This document shows, in pieces, positions 1 through 7,279 of a stretch of DNA of 64,000 bases. The notes beneath the pieces are model-generated. The model was given only the letters and a program-made list of their open reading frames with translations. It did not search any database and was not told where the DNA came from. The DNA is from Pacificimonas sp963710205. Its GTDB lineage: Bacteria > Pseudomonadota > Alphaproteobacteria > Sphingomonadales > Sphingomonadaceae. The stretch is taken from assembly GCA_963710205.1 (NCBI GenBank), contig CAVPZG010000004.1:310001-374000 (forward strand), given 5' to 3'. The translations under genes and the position numbers were made by a program. Within the stretch, counting starts at the first letter, position 1. Every line of letters begins with the position of its first letter.

Positions 1-117
1 CAGGCGCGCCTTCATGGCGGGAATGAGCGTGTGGCCGCCAGCCAGATAGGCGACATCCTCGCCGGAACCGGCGGCGGAAACGGCATCGGCGACACTGGTG
101 GGATGGTGCAGGGTCAT
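1..117 (-). CDS. FAD-binding subunit of a CoxM-like molybdenum hydroxylase (partial)
   Basis: Only the first 39 codons are inside the window; the gene runs off the left edge. The N-terminus reads MTLHHPTSVADAVSAAGSG and continues to AGGHTLIPAMK, which is the opening of the FAD-binding domain of the medium (CoxM) subunit of xanthine dehydrogenase/CO dehydrogenase-type enzymes; the AGG-T-L-P-K pattern contacts FAD. The start ATG (115-117) overlaps the stop of the upstream [2Fe-2S] subunit in an ATGA, so the two are translationally coupled. The substrate cannot be told from this fragment; the catalytic molybdopterin subunit is presumably further left. Confidence 0.85.
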   Translation of the reverse strand, partial: MTLHHPTSVADAVSAAGSGEDVAYLAGGHTLIPAMKARL

Positions 118-593
118 GCCGGTCTCTCCGCCATCTTCATTTCCCGCGCGCCGGCCTTGATCGCTTTCACGATGTTCACATAGCCGGTGCAGCGGCAGAG
201 ATTGCCCTCCAGTTCATGGGCGATGACATCGTCATCGACATCTCCGCCGTGGCGGTCGGCGATACCGATTCCGGCGATAATCATGCCGGGCGTGCAAAAG
301 CCGCACTGCAGGCCGTGCGCGTCCTTGAACGCGGCCTGCATGGGGTGGAGCCTGCCATCTGTCGACAGCCCCTCGACCGTCACGATTTCCGCGCCCTCGG
401 CCTGGGCCAGCAGCATGGTGCAGGCCTTCACGGGCTCCCCGTTCATCAGAACGTTGCACGCGCCGCACTGGCTGGTGTCGCAGCCGATATGTGTACCGGT
501 CAGGCCCAGATTGTCACGGAGAACGTCCACAAGGAGCGCGGTCGGGGCGGCGTCGACCTTGGTCGGTTCGCCGTTCAGGGTCAGGGTGGTCAT
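114..593 (-). CDS. [2Fe-2S] small subunit of a CoxS-like molybdenum hydroxylase
   Basis: A 159-residue iron-sulfur subunit that passes electrons from the molybdenum centre to FAD in xanthine dehydrogenase/CoxS-type enzymes. Two cluster-binding regions are visible: a plant-ferredoxin-type CDTSQCGAC with a later C (near VKAC), and the C-terminal domain with CGFCTPGM and NLCRCTGY. The start chosen is the ATG at 591-593 (MTTLTLNGEP), because the reading frame upstream of it looks non-coding and the family usually begins a few residues before TLNG. It overlaps the FAD subunit by 4 nt. The assignment to the CoxS family is secure; the physiological substrate is unknown. Confidence 0.93.
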   Translation of the reverse strand: MTTLTLNGEPTKVDAAPTALLVDVLRDNLGLTGTHIGCDTSQCGACNVLMNGEPVKACTMLLAQAEGAEIVTVEGLSTDGRLHPMQAAFKDAHGLQCGFCTPGMIIAGIGIADRHGGDVDDDVIAHELEGNLCRCTGYVNIVKAIKAGAREMKMAERPA

Positions 594-770
594 GGCGGTG
601 AGGAATAGCGCGCGCGGGCCACAACGCCAAGACTGGTGATTATGCTTGTTGGCTCGGCTTCTTACGGCAGCCCGTTCCGCACTTCCAAGGCCCGCCATCC
701 GCCACCGTAGCCTGCCGGGGTGGCGGGTGGGGGGGGTGCGGCAAGGAACAAGGCTTTGCCGGAAAACACC
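594..770. other. Intergenic segment upstream of the CoxS-like gene
   Basis: No coding region is apparent. It lies between the predicted 3' end of the small RNA (771) and the CoxS-like start (593), so it should hold the promoter of the minus-strand operon. An 8-bp inverted repeat (CCGCCACC at 699-706, GGTGGCGG at 719-726, 12-nt loop) could form a hairpin in the leader; it lacks a T-tract, so I do not call it a terminator. A run of eight G on the plus strand follows it. No convincing -35/-10 pair was identified. Confidence 0.4.
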
Positions 771-804
771 AAAAAACCCCGCAACCGGGGCCGTGGTTGC
801 GGGG
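771..804 (-). terminator. Intrinsic terminator of the small RNA
   Basis: A perfect 10-bp stem (CCCCGCAACC pairing with GGTTGCGGGG) with an 8-nt loop ACGGCCCC, followed on the minus strand by TTTTTT (complement of 771-776). The T-tract fixes the strand of the transcript. The loop repeats the motif displayed by the two upstream hairpins. Confidence 0.85.
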
Positions 805-950
805 TCTGAAACCTTTTGGGTTGGGCGGCAGCTCCGGGGCCGTGGCGCTGCCGCCCATGATATTCTCGGGATCAATCCCGTCCTGAGGACCGGTAGTCAG
901 TTCCCTTACTCGTCTTGCGCCAGCCTCCGGGGCCGTGGTTGCTGGCAACG
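771..950 (-). ncRNA. Putative sigma-54-dependent small RNA with three identical-loop hairpins
   Basis: A candidate small RNA of about 180 nt, read on the minus strand. The 12-mer CCACGGCCCCGG occurs three times (complements at 927-938, 834-845 and 785-796), each in or closing the apical loop of a different hairpin: stem GCCAGC/GCTGGC (941-946 with 919-924), a perfect 10-bp stem (847-856 with 823-832), and a perfect 10-bp GC-rich stem (795-804 with 777-786) followed by six T, a textbook intrinsic terminator. Two small hairpins (GTCC/GGAC and CGGGA/TCCCG) lie between the first and second. Stems differ in sequence while loops are kept, which points to a functional loop. A -24/-12 promoter sits just upstream. 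No open reading frame of note lies inside. Family not recognised; role unknown. Confidence 0.72.
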
Positions 951-959
951 GGGATAGAG

Positions 960-977
960 TAGCAACCGGCGTGCCAA
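960..977 (-). promoter_or_regulatory. Sigma-54 (-24/-12) promoter of the small RNA
   Basis: Minus-strand sequence TTGGCACGCCGGTTGCTA matches the RpoN consensus YTGGCACGrNNNTTGCW at every conserved position except the purine after CACG. The -24 GG (975-974) and -12 GC (963-962) are separated by exactly 10 nt. The predicted start of transcription, about position 950, lies immediately before the first hairpin of the small RNA. Confidence 0.75.
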
Positions 978-1063
978 TTCTGTCCCCGTCAGACCTTTCA
1001 GCCGTTTGGGTGGTTAAGCCGCGTTCACTGTTCCAGATCGGGGCAGGGCACTGTGAGCCGACT

Positions 1064-1078
1064 GTCCCGCTTTGGGAC
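1064..1078. promoter_or_regulatory. Candidate enhancer-binding-protein site upstream of the sigma-54 promoter
   Basis: Perfect 5-bp inverted repeat GTCCC-N5-GGGAC, centred about 121 bp upstream of the predicted small RNA start, which is the usual distance for sigma-54 activators. A degenerate copy (GTTCC-N5-GGGGC) lies at 1030-1044, 34 bp away. The activator is not identified. This site sits just past the 3' end of gapR, which lies on the same strand. Confidence 0.4.
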
Positions 1079-1086
1079 GTTAACCT

Positions 1087-1341
1087 CTATCCCGCCGATG
1101 GCTCGAGCCCGAGTGCTGCCTTGTAGGTGTCAAGCAGCGCTTCCTGTTCGTCGCGGTCATCCTTGTCCATCTTCCGCAGGCGCACGACCATACGCATGAT
1201 CTTCGGGTCGAAGCCTTCTGACTTCGCCTCGCCGTAGACGAGGCGGATATCGTCGGCGATGGCCTGCTTTTCTTCTTCGAGCCGCTCGATGCGCTCGATG
1301 AAAAGACGCAGCTGTTCGGAACTATGGGTGGCGTCTGCCAA
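1087..1341 (-). CDS. gapR: GapR-family (DUF2312/UPF0335) chromosome-structuring protein
   Basis: 84 residues, matching the small DUF2312 family. The Caulobacter member GapR is a nucleoid-associated protein that binds overtwisted AT-rich DNA ahead of forks and RNA polymerase. The N-terminal two thirds form the expected long amphipathic coiled coil (SSEQLRLFIERIERLEEEKQ), followed by the conserved DIRLVYGEAKSEGFDPKIMR and the basic VVRLRKMD helix. The start is a TTG at 1339-1341, supported by a strong AGGAG seven bases upstream; no ATG fits the family N-terminus. It lies 42 bp downstream of the DUF1244 gene on the same strand, so the two are probably co-transcribed. Confidence 0.93.
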   Translation of the reverse strand: MADATHSSEQLRLFIERIERLEEEKQAIADDIRLVYGEAKSEGFDPKIMRMVVRLRKMDKDDRDEQEALLDTYKAALGLEPSAG

Positions 1342-1383
1342 GAAACTTCTCCTGATGATGAGTGAGCGGAGTCGGTATTGGCG

Positions 1384-1692
1384 TTAATGATTCTTCGCAA
1401 CGCTCTCGTTCATCAGGGCGAGCTGCTCTTCGGTCGCCGGCTGCTGGTATTTCTCCTTCCATTCGGACGGGGGCATACCGTAGATCGCGGCGCGGGCGTC
1501 GTCCTTGGTCATCTCGATGCCCTTCGCCTCCGCAGCCTCCAGATACCAGTCGCCCAGGCAGTTGCGGCAGAACCCCGTGCGGCCCATCAGGTCGATATTC
1601 TGCACGTCGGTGCGGTGCTGAAGGTGCTGTACCAGCCTGCGGAAGGCGGCGGCTTCAAGTTCGGTGCGGGTGGCGGTGTCCATGATCTTCAT
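1384..1692 (-). CDS. DUF1244 family protein
   Basis: 102 residues, full length for DUF1244, a small alphaproteobacterial/gammaproteobacterial family of unknown function. The hallmark segment TGFCRNCLGDWYLEAA contains a CxxC pair that might bind metal or be redox active; this is inference. The C-terminus carries the family's YGMPPSEWKEKYQ. The ATG at 1690-1692 (MKIMDTATRT) follows AAGG closely; the internal ATG at 1681-1683 is a possible alternative. It is divergent from pyruvate kinase and upstream of gapR, an arrangement seen in many alphaproteobacteria. Confidence 0.88.
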   Translation of the reverse strand: MKIMDTATRTELEAAAFRRLVQHLQHRTDVQNIDLMGRTGFCRNCLGDWYLEAAEAKGIEMTKDDARAAIYGMPPSEWKEKYQQPATEEQLALMNESVAKNH

Positions 1693-1760
1693 AATCCTTC
1701 GCTTGCACTTTCGGGGCGGTGCGGCAAAGCACGGCCCTGTTTCAATCGGGAGGGTCAGAC

Positions 1761-3212
1761 GTGAGCATCGAACCGCGCGGGCGCAAGGTCAGAATTCTTG
1801 CCACGCTGGGACCGGCATCGAACTCGCCAGAGCAGATCGAGGCGCTGTACCGGGCCGGCGCGGATGCGTTTCGCGTGAACATGAGCCACGGCGCGCACGA
1901 GGATCATCGTGCGGTGATCGGCCATATCCGGGCGCTGGAGACGAAGCTGGGGCGGCCAATGACCATCCTGGCTGACCTGCAGGGGCCGAAAATCCGCATC
2001 GGCAGGTTTGCGGATGGTCCGGTGCAGCTGAAAATGGGCGATCGGTTCACGCTCGACCGCGATGACACGCCCGGCGACAAGACACGGGTGTTCCTGCCGC
2101 ATCCGGAAATCTTCGCGGCGGTCGAGAGTGGCCAGCGGCTGCTGCTGAACGACGGCAAGCTGGCGCTCAGAATCATCGATGCCGGCTCTGACCGGATCCT
2201 GTGTGAAATCCTGAATGACGGCGAACTCAACGACCGCAAGGGGATCAACGTCCCCGATGCGGTCATTCCGCTACCCGCCCTGACGGAAAAGGACCGGCGC
2301 GATCTGGATTTCGCGCTGGATGTCGGCGTGGACTGGGTGGCGCTGAGTTTTGTGCAGCGACCGGATGACGTCGCCGAGGCCCGGCGGCTGATCGCGGGGC
2401 GCGCGGCATTGCTGGCAAAGATCGAGAAGCCGCGCGCGATGGACACGCTTGAAGGTATATTGGAACTGTCGGACGCACTGATGGTGGCGCGCGGCGATCT
2501 GGGCGTGGAACTGCCGCCCGAGCAAGTGCCCCGGGCGCAGAAGGAAATCGTCGAAATGGCGCGCCGTGCGGGCAAGGCCGTGGTCGTGGCAACGCAAATG
2601 CTCGAATCCATGATTACCTCTCCAACGCCGACGCGGGCGGAGGTCAGCGACGTCGCCAACACGATTTACGACGGCGCGGACACGCTGATGCTGTCGGCGG
2701 AAACGGCGGCGGGCGACTATCCGGTGGAATCGGTCAGGATGATGAATGCCGTGGCGATGGAAGTGGAAGCCGATCCCGCCTTTGGCCGCTATGTGCATTT
2801 CACCGAGACGACGCCGCAGCCGACGACGGCGGACGCCATCGCGTCGGCGACGGCATCCGTTCTGAAAACGGTCGACTGCGCACTCGTCTGCGTATTCACA
2901 TCTTCGGGATCGACGGCGCGGCGGGCAAGCCGCGAGCGGCTGCCCGTGCCGCTGCTGGTTCTGACACCCAATCTGGACACGGCAAGGCGGCTGGGATTGC
3001 TGTGGGGCGTGCACGCGGTGAATACGCGCGATGTCGGCGATTTCGAGGAAATGGTCGCAAAGTCCAAACGCATGGCGCTGCGCGTCCGCCTGGCGCGGCC
3101 CGGCGACCGCATGTCCGTCATGGCGGGCGTGCCGTTCGGGACGCCCGGCAGCACGAACATGCTGCACGTAACGCGTATCGCCGGGGATGAACTCAGGGGA
3201 TTTGACGACTAG
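1761..3212 (+). CDS. pyk: Pyruvate kinase
   Basis: Catalyses phosphoenolpyruvate + ADP to pyruvate + ATP, the last step of glycolysis and the Entner-Doudoroff pathway. 483 residues. Visible signatures: N-terminal RKVRILATLGPAS, substrate-binding FRVNMSHG, the B-domain, LAKIEKPRAMDTLEGI with the catalytic lysine, VARGDLGVELP for the metal site, and VVVATQMLESMI. The GTG at 1761 is preferred as start because GGGAGG lies seven bases upstream and VSIEPRGRKVRILATLGPAS fits the family N-terminus; the in-frame ATG at 1719 would add 14 unlikely residues. It converges with and overlaps the HAD gene by 4 nt. Confidence 0.97.
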   Translation: MSIEPRGRKVRILATLGPASNSPEQIEALYRAGADAFRVNMSHGAHEDHRAVIGHIRALETKLGRPMTILADLQGPKIRIGRFADGPVQLKMGDRFTLDRDDTPGDKTRVFLPHPEIFAAVESGQRLLLNDGKLALRIIDAGSDRILCEILNDGELNDRKGINVPDAVIPLPALTEKDRRDLDFALDVGVDWVALSFVQRPDDVAEARRLIAGRAALLAKIEKPRAMDTLEGILELSDALMVARGDLGVELPPEQVPRAQKEIVEMARRAGKAVVVATQMLESMITSPTPTRAEVSDVANTIYDGADTLMLSAETAAGDYPVESVRMMNAVAMEVEADPAFGRYVHFTETTPQPTTADAIASATASVLKTVDCALVCVFTSSGSTARRASRERLPVPLLVLTPNLDTARRLGLLWGVHAVNTRDVGDFEEMVAKSKRMALRVRLARPGDRMSVMAGVPFGTPGSTNMLHVTRIAGDELRGFDD

Positions 3213-3820
3213 GTGCTGACGTCCAGTGCGGACAATGTCTTCATCAGCATATCCTGGCCCATGAAATGGTGCGCCAGAAAGCCTTCTGCCCGCGCCGCCT
3301 CAACATTTTCCGCGCGATCGTCGATAAACAGCGTCCGCGCAGGATCGACAGCGAAGCGTTCGATTGCGAGGCGGTAGATATCCGGGTCGGGTTTCACCAG
3401 ACCGACCTCGCCCGATACGATAATATCGCGAAAGCGGTCGAAGACAGGTGCGGTCGGGCGGAACATGCGCCAGAACTCGTCCGAGAAGTTGGTGATGCCA
3501 TAGATGGGCACATCACGGTCGGCCAGATCGGTCGCCAATTCGATCATGCCAGGAACGGGCGCGCCGATGGTTTCCAGCCAGCGCGGCCCGTAAAGTTCGA
3601 TCAGGTCGCGTTCCTTGGGATATTGCGCCACCAGTTCAGGACAGGTTTCCGCAAAAGCGCGTCCCGCATCATGCTGGAAATGCCATTCCGGCGTGACGAC
3701 GTGCGAAAGAAACCAGTCGAGGCGCCCCTCGTCCGGTATCAGCTTTTCGTAAAGATAGCGGATGTCCCAATCATAAAGGACATTGCCGACGTCGAATATG
3801 ACCGCATCCAGTGCGGTCAT
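3209..3820 (-). CDS. HAD-superfamily (subfamily IA) hydrolase
   Basis: 203 residues with all HAD motifs: nucleophile region VIFDVGNVLYDW (Asp10), motif II ITNFSDEFW, the motif-III lysine in GLVKPDPDIY, and the metal-binding FIDDRAENV. The second acid of the usual DxD is Gly, as in YihX-like sugar-phosphate phosphatases, so a phosphatase acting on a small phosphorylated metabolite is likely; the substrate is not predictable. The cap is the short alpha-helical type inserted after motif I. It sits upstream of rpmJ's 3' end on the same strand order (rpmJ then this gene), 6 bp apart. Confidence 0.88.
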   Translation of the reverse strand: MTALDAVIFDVGNVLYDWDIRYLYEKLIPDEGRLDWFLSHVVTPEWHFQHDAGRAFAETCPELVAQYPKERDLIELYGPRWLETIGAPVPGMIELATDLADRDVPIYGITNFSDEFWRMFRPTAPVFDRFRDIIVSGEVGLVKPDPDIYRLAIERFAVDPARTLFIDDRAENVEAARAEGFLAHHFMGQDMLMKTLSALDVST

Positions 3821-3826
3821 TCAGCT

Positions 3827-3952
3827 TCAGCCCTGGCGTGCCTTGAAGCGGCGATTCGTCTTGTTGATGACGTAAACGCGGCCACGGCGACGGATCACAC
3901 GGCAGTCGCGGTGGCGATTTTTCAGCGACTTCAGAGAATTACGAACTTTCAT
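3827..3952 (-). CDS. rpmJ: 50S ribosomal protein L36 (bL36)
   Basis: A 41-residue very basic protein, MKVRNSLKSLKNRHRDCRVI at its start and VYVINKTNRRFKARQG at its end, the alphaproteobacterial form of bL36. It binds 23S rRNA in the large subunit. It is the non-zinc type: only one cysteine (Cys17) and no CxxC...CxxxxH set. The gene stands alone and divergent from the metallophosphatase gene, as is normal in this group. Confidence 0.96.
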   Translation of the reverse strand: MKVRNSLKSLKNRHRDCRVIRRRGRVYVINKTNRRFKARQG

Positions 3953-4081
3953 GGCCGTGCCCACTATATTTGAATGTCTTGGAATTGAGGCGCCGAACTA
4001 GGGATGCGCCCGGGAATAGTCAACCATATGACCGCGAAACCATGAGGGTTTTCCTAATGCGTAGGCGGTAGTAACGCAGCC

Positions 4082-4834
4082 ATGCTTATGAAAAATCCGT
4101 TCGCCAAGAAGAAAAAGGCCCCGGCGCTGCCGGATGGGCATCGTGTCTATGCCATCGGCGATATCCACGGCATGGCCGACCTTTTGAAAAAGCTGCTAAA
4201 GACCATCAAGCGCGACCTGAAGGGCTATGAAGGCCACAGTGAGATCGTTTTCTTGGGAGATTATATCGATCGCGGCCCCGATTCGGCGTCCGTGATCGAG
4301 CGGCTGGTCGAGGGGCCGGGTCCAGGCGACAAATGGACCTTTCTGAAGGGCAACCATGATGCCTTCCTGTCGAGCATGATGAACGATGAGAAACTCAAGC
4401 CGCGCTATTACCGCCTCTGGGTGGAACAGGGCGGACTGGAAGCGATGATGAGCTGGGGCGTCCGGCGCGCGGTCATTCATGACGATCCCAAGGCAGCCAT
4501 GGCGGCGCTGCGCGAGGCAATGCCGAAACTGCATCGCAAGTTCTTCAGAAAACTGGATCTGTCCCGCCAGATCGGTGACTATCTGTTCGTCCACGCCGGT
4601 GTCCGCCCGCATGTCGATCTTGAGGACCAGCAGGAAAAGGACCTGCTTTGGATTCGCGAGGATTTCCTGAAACATCGCAAGGACTTCGGCGCGCATATCG
4701 TGCACGGCCACACCATCACGAACAAGGTCGATGCGCAAAAGAATCGCACGGGCGTCGATACGGGCGCGTACAAGACCGGCAAGCTGACGGCGCTGGTGCT
4801 GGAGGGGCGAGAGCGGCGGACGCTGTCCACCTGA
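4082..4834 (+). CDS. PPP-type metallophosphatase (serine/threonine phosphatase or diadenosine tetraphosphatase-like)
   Basis: 250 residues of the calcineurin-like phosphoesterase fold. The dinuclear-metal motifs are intact and in order: GDIHG (26-30), GDYIDRGPDS, GNHD and the C-terminal HGHT. A basic N-terminal stretch (KKKK) precedes the domain. Family members act as protein phosphatases or Ap4A hydrolases; sequence alone does not decide. It converges with galE, 12 bp from its stop. The start at 4082 has an alternative ATG at 4088. Confidence 0.9.
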   Translation: MLMKNPFAKKKKAPALPDGHRVYAIGDIHGMADLLKKLLKTIKRDLKGYEGHSEIVFLGDYIDRGPDSASVIERLVEGPGPGDKWTFLKGNHDAFLSSMMNDEKLKPRYYRLWVEQGGLEAMMSWGVRRAVIHDDPKAAMAALREAMPKLHRKFFRKLDLSRQIGDYLFVHAGVRPHVDLEDQQEKDLLWIREDFLKHRKDFGAHIVHGHTITNKVDAQKNRTGVDTGAYKTGKLTALVLEGRERRTLST

Positions 4835-4846
4835 ACCGAGCGGCTG

Positions 4847-5851
4847 TCAGTTCTGTCGCTCGTGCAGCTTCGCTTCCCATGCGAGCGCATGGCCGACGAT
4901 CCGGTCGAGATCGGCATGTTCGGGTTGCCAGCCGAGCGTTGCCAGGATTTTCGCATTGTCGCTGACAAGCTCGCCGGGATCGCCGGCGCGCCGGGGCTGC
5001 ATGTCGCGCGCGATGGCCCTGCCCGATACCCGCTCGACCGCGTCAAGGACTTCAAGGACGGAGAACCCGCGCTTGTAGCCTGCGTTCATGACGACCGATT
5101 TGTCAGCATGTTCCTGTAGCCAGTCCAGCGCCAGGACATGCGCGGCGGCGAGGTCGGTCACGTGGATATAGTCACGTACGCCGGTGCCGTCCGGCGTGTC
5201 GTAATCCGTGCCGAAAACGGCGACCTTTTCGCGCTTTCCTGTTGCGGCTTCGGTGGCGACCTTGATGAGATGAGTCGCGCCCTTGGTGGCCTGCCCGGCG
5301 CGTCCTGCGGGGTCTGCCCCGGCGACGTTGAAATAACGAAGCGCACAATAGTTCATCGGGTGCGCGGCAGCCGTATCGGCCAGCATCGCCTCTGACATCA
5401 GCTTCGACATGCCATAGGGGTTGATGGGGATTTGCGGAGCGTCCTCCCGGACCGGAACCTCCTTGGCGATGCCATAGGTCGCGGCGGTGGACGAAAAAAT
5501 GAAGTGCGGCACGCCGACCGTGACGGCAGCCTCGATCAGGTCGCGGGTCGCAGCGGTATTGTTGCGATAATATTTGAGCGGGTTTTCAACGGATTCCGGC
5601 ACAACGACCGAGCCGGCGAAATGCATGATCGCGCCGATTTCGTCCGACTTCAAAATCGCGGTGACGGCGTCGATGTCGCTGATGTCCGCCTCGTGAAATG
5701 TCGCGGCGTCCGGCACGGCCCAGCGGAATCCGGTTACGAGATTGTCCACCACGGATACCTGATAGCCTGCGTCCAGAAGCGCGAGCACGGCGTGGCTGCC
5801 AATATAGCCGGCGCCGCCAGTGACGAGGACGTTCGGACGTGTTTCGGACAT
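4847..5851 (-). CDS. galE: UDP-glucose 4-epimerase
   Basis: Interconverts UDP-glucose and UDP-galactose for surface polysaccharides. 334 residues from the chosen start. Visible features: NAD-binding VLVTGGAGYIGSH near the N-terminus, DNLVTGF, SSTAATYG with the catalytic Ser/Thr, the YGMSK motif (Tyr and Lys of the SDR triad), NVAGADPAGRAG and the GVRDYIHVTDLA signature. The ATG at 5849-5851 is chosen because GGGGGAAG lies seven bases upstream; ATGs at 5857 and 5872 are possible but lack good spacing. Confidence 0.95.
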   Translation of the reverse strand: MSETRPNVLVTGGAGYIGSHAVLALLDAGYQVSVVDNLVTGFRWAVPDAATFHEADISDIDAVTAILKSDEIGAIMHFAGSVVVPESVENPLKYYRNNTAATRDLIEAAVTVGVPHFIFSSTAATYGIAKEVPVREDAPQIPINPYGMSKLMSEAMLADTAAAHPMNYCALRYFNVAGADPAGRAGQATKGATHLIKVATEAATGKREKVAVFGTDYDTPDGTGVRDYIHVTDLAAAHVLALDWLQEHADKSVVMNAGYKRGFSVLEVLDAVERVSGRAIARDMQPRRAGDPGELVSDNAKILATLGWQPEHADLDRIVGHALAWEAKLHERQN

Positions 5852-5957
5852 CGGCATTCTTCCCCCGCGCAACTTCGCGCGCTCTTCCTGCGTTCATGGT
5901 CCATCTAGCTAAGCGGGCGTAAAAGGTTCGCAAACAGAAAATCCGGGAGTTTTCATC

Positions 5958-6557
5958 ATGCGTCATCTGAAAACGGTTCTTTTGCCGCTTGCCGCCCTCG
6001 CCGCGCTGAGTGCCTGTGCGACTGGTCCGAGCGGGACGGACGTGACCCGCTTCCACACAAGCGCGCCCGTGTCGCAGGGAACCGTATTTCTGGAGCCAGT
6101 GGTTGCCGAACGCGCGGGCACGCTGGAATTCGCGCAGTATCGCGATGCCATCGCGGCTGAACTCGCTTCGGCTGGCTTCACGCCTGTTCGCGACCGCACG
6201 GGCGCGGCGCTGATCGGGCGCATCGATTATGGCCAAACCATGCGCGAGGGCCTGCCTGGCCGTTCGCCGTTCAGCATCGGCGTTGGTGCCGGAACGGGCG
6301 GACGGAATGTCGGTGTCGGGCTGGGGACCTCCATCGGCCTTGGCAAGAAGAAATCCAACGACATCGCGGTCTCGACTTTGGAACTGCGCCTGACGCGGGC
6401 CGCGGACAACGCGCCCGTTTGGGAAGGTCGTGCGGTTACCGAGGCGGGCGACGATGCCCCCGAGGCCGCACTGTCCGCGGCGATCCCAGCGCTGGCGCGA
6501 GATCTGTTGCGCGATTTTCCGGGCGAAAGCGGAAAGACCGTGACCTACAGGGATTAG
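5958..6557 (+). CDS. DUF4136-like lipoprotein
   Basis: 199 residues with an N-terminal lipoprotein signal: MRHLKTVLLPLAALAALSAC, lipobox LSAC with Cys20 as the lipidated residue, so it should be anchored in a membrane facing the periplasm. The rest resembles DUF4136 proteins: a beta-rich domain that assigns pairs such as SAGFTPV and ALIGRIDYG, a glycine-rich middle, and LELRLTRAADNAPVWEGRA. Function unknown. It converges with the DUF502 gene and overlaps its end by 4 nt. Confidence 0.8.
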   Translation: MRHLKTVLLPLAALAALSACATGPSGTDVTRFHTSAPVSQGTVFLEPVVAERAGTLEFAQYRDAIAAELASAGFTPVRDRTGAALIGRIDYGQTMREGLPGRSPFSIGVGAGTGGRNVGVGLGTSIGLGKKKSNDIAVSTLELRLTRAADNAPVWEGRAVTEAGDDAPEAALSAAIPALARDLLRDFPGESGKTVTYRD

Positions 6558-7279
6558 GATAGTTCTGGCGTTTTCCGGAGCTCGTCCGGCAAAATCGTGC
6601 CAATGGAAATGTAGAATTTCAGCAGGTCATCGACGGCCAGACCCTCGACCTCAATGACGTTTTCCCTGGCGACTAGCGTCAGAAATCCAGTCATCGGAAT
6701 GGGCGCGGAGGGCATGTAGATCAGAATCCGCTCCTCATCACCAACCATGACGGGCTCGGCGCTGGGCATGAGTGCAAGGACGTCCGCGCCGCCGTGCCCA
6801 CCCATCCGCACGGCGACAGGGCGCATGGCGGCCAGTTCATTCTCGTCGCGCAGGCCGATCATGCGCGTGATGCGGCTGATCGGGCGATAGATGCTGCCGA
6901 TCAGCGGGATGCGGTCGATCCAGCCGTCGATACGATCCTGCATGCTTTTCTTTGCCCGCGTCTGGAACAGGCGGCCGACACCCCAGATCAAACCAATGAC
7001 AATGGCGAGAAGCACCCAGACGCCGAATGCCTTTTCCCCGAAAATCATCGCCGAGCCGCCCGTTATGGCGGATCCCAGCAAAGATTCCGCGCCAAAGAAG
7101 GCGGCCAGCTGACGGATCAGCCAATCAAGGATCATCAATGTGATGATGAACGGTAGCAGGAACAGAAGACCAGTCAGAAAGGTGCCGACGGCACGGTCCA
7201 GCCGCTCGCGCCAGATGGGGCGGCGGTCGTTTTTCAGGGGATCTCTGCGGTGGCCGGTCGGCCCGTTTTCAGTATTCAC
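6554..7279 (-). CDS. DUF502 family inner-membrane protein
   Basis: 241 residues. Two transmembrane segments are evident near the N-terminus (TFLTGLLFLLPFIITLMILD and WVLLAIVIGLIWGVGRLF) with a C-terminal soluble domain containing IPLIGSIYRPISRI and the IPMTGFLTLVAREN segment typical of DUF502. Function is unknown. The start is a GTG (7277-7279) that overlaps the leuB stop as GTGA, making it the last cistron of the leucine operon; no link to leucine synthesis is known for the family. Confidence 0.85.
   Translation of the reverse strand: MNTENGPTGHRRDPLKNDRRPIWRERLDRAVGTFLTGLLFLLPFIITLMILDWLIRQLAAFFGAESLLGSAITGGSAMIFGEKAFGVWVLLAIVIGLIWGVGRLFQTRAKKSMQDRIDGWIDRIPLIGSIYRPISRITRMIGLRDENELAAMRPVAVRMGGHGGADVLALMPSAEPVMVGDEERILIYMPSAPIPMTGFLTLVARENVIEVEGLAVDDLLKFYISIGTILPDELRKTPELS

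Noticed and set aside
699..726. Hairpin in the CoxS leader considered as a molybdenum-cofactor riboswitch
   Set aside because: Only one 8-bp stem, none of the conserved multi-stem structure of that riboswitch.
594..875. N-terminal extension of the CoxS-like frame
   Set aside because: Proline/arginine-rich, covers the terminator of the small RNA; the family starts at the ATG at 593.
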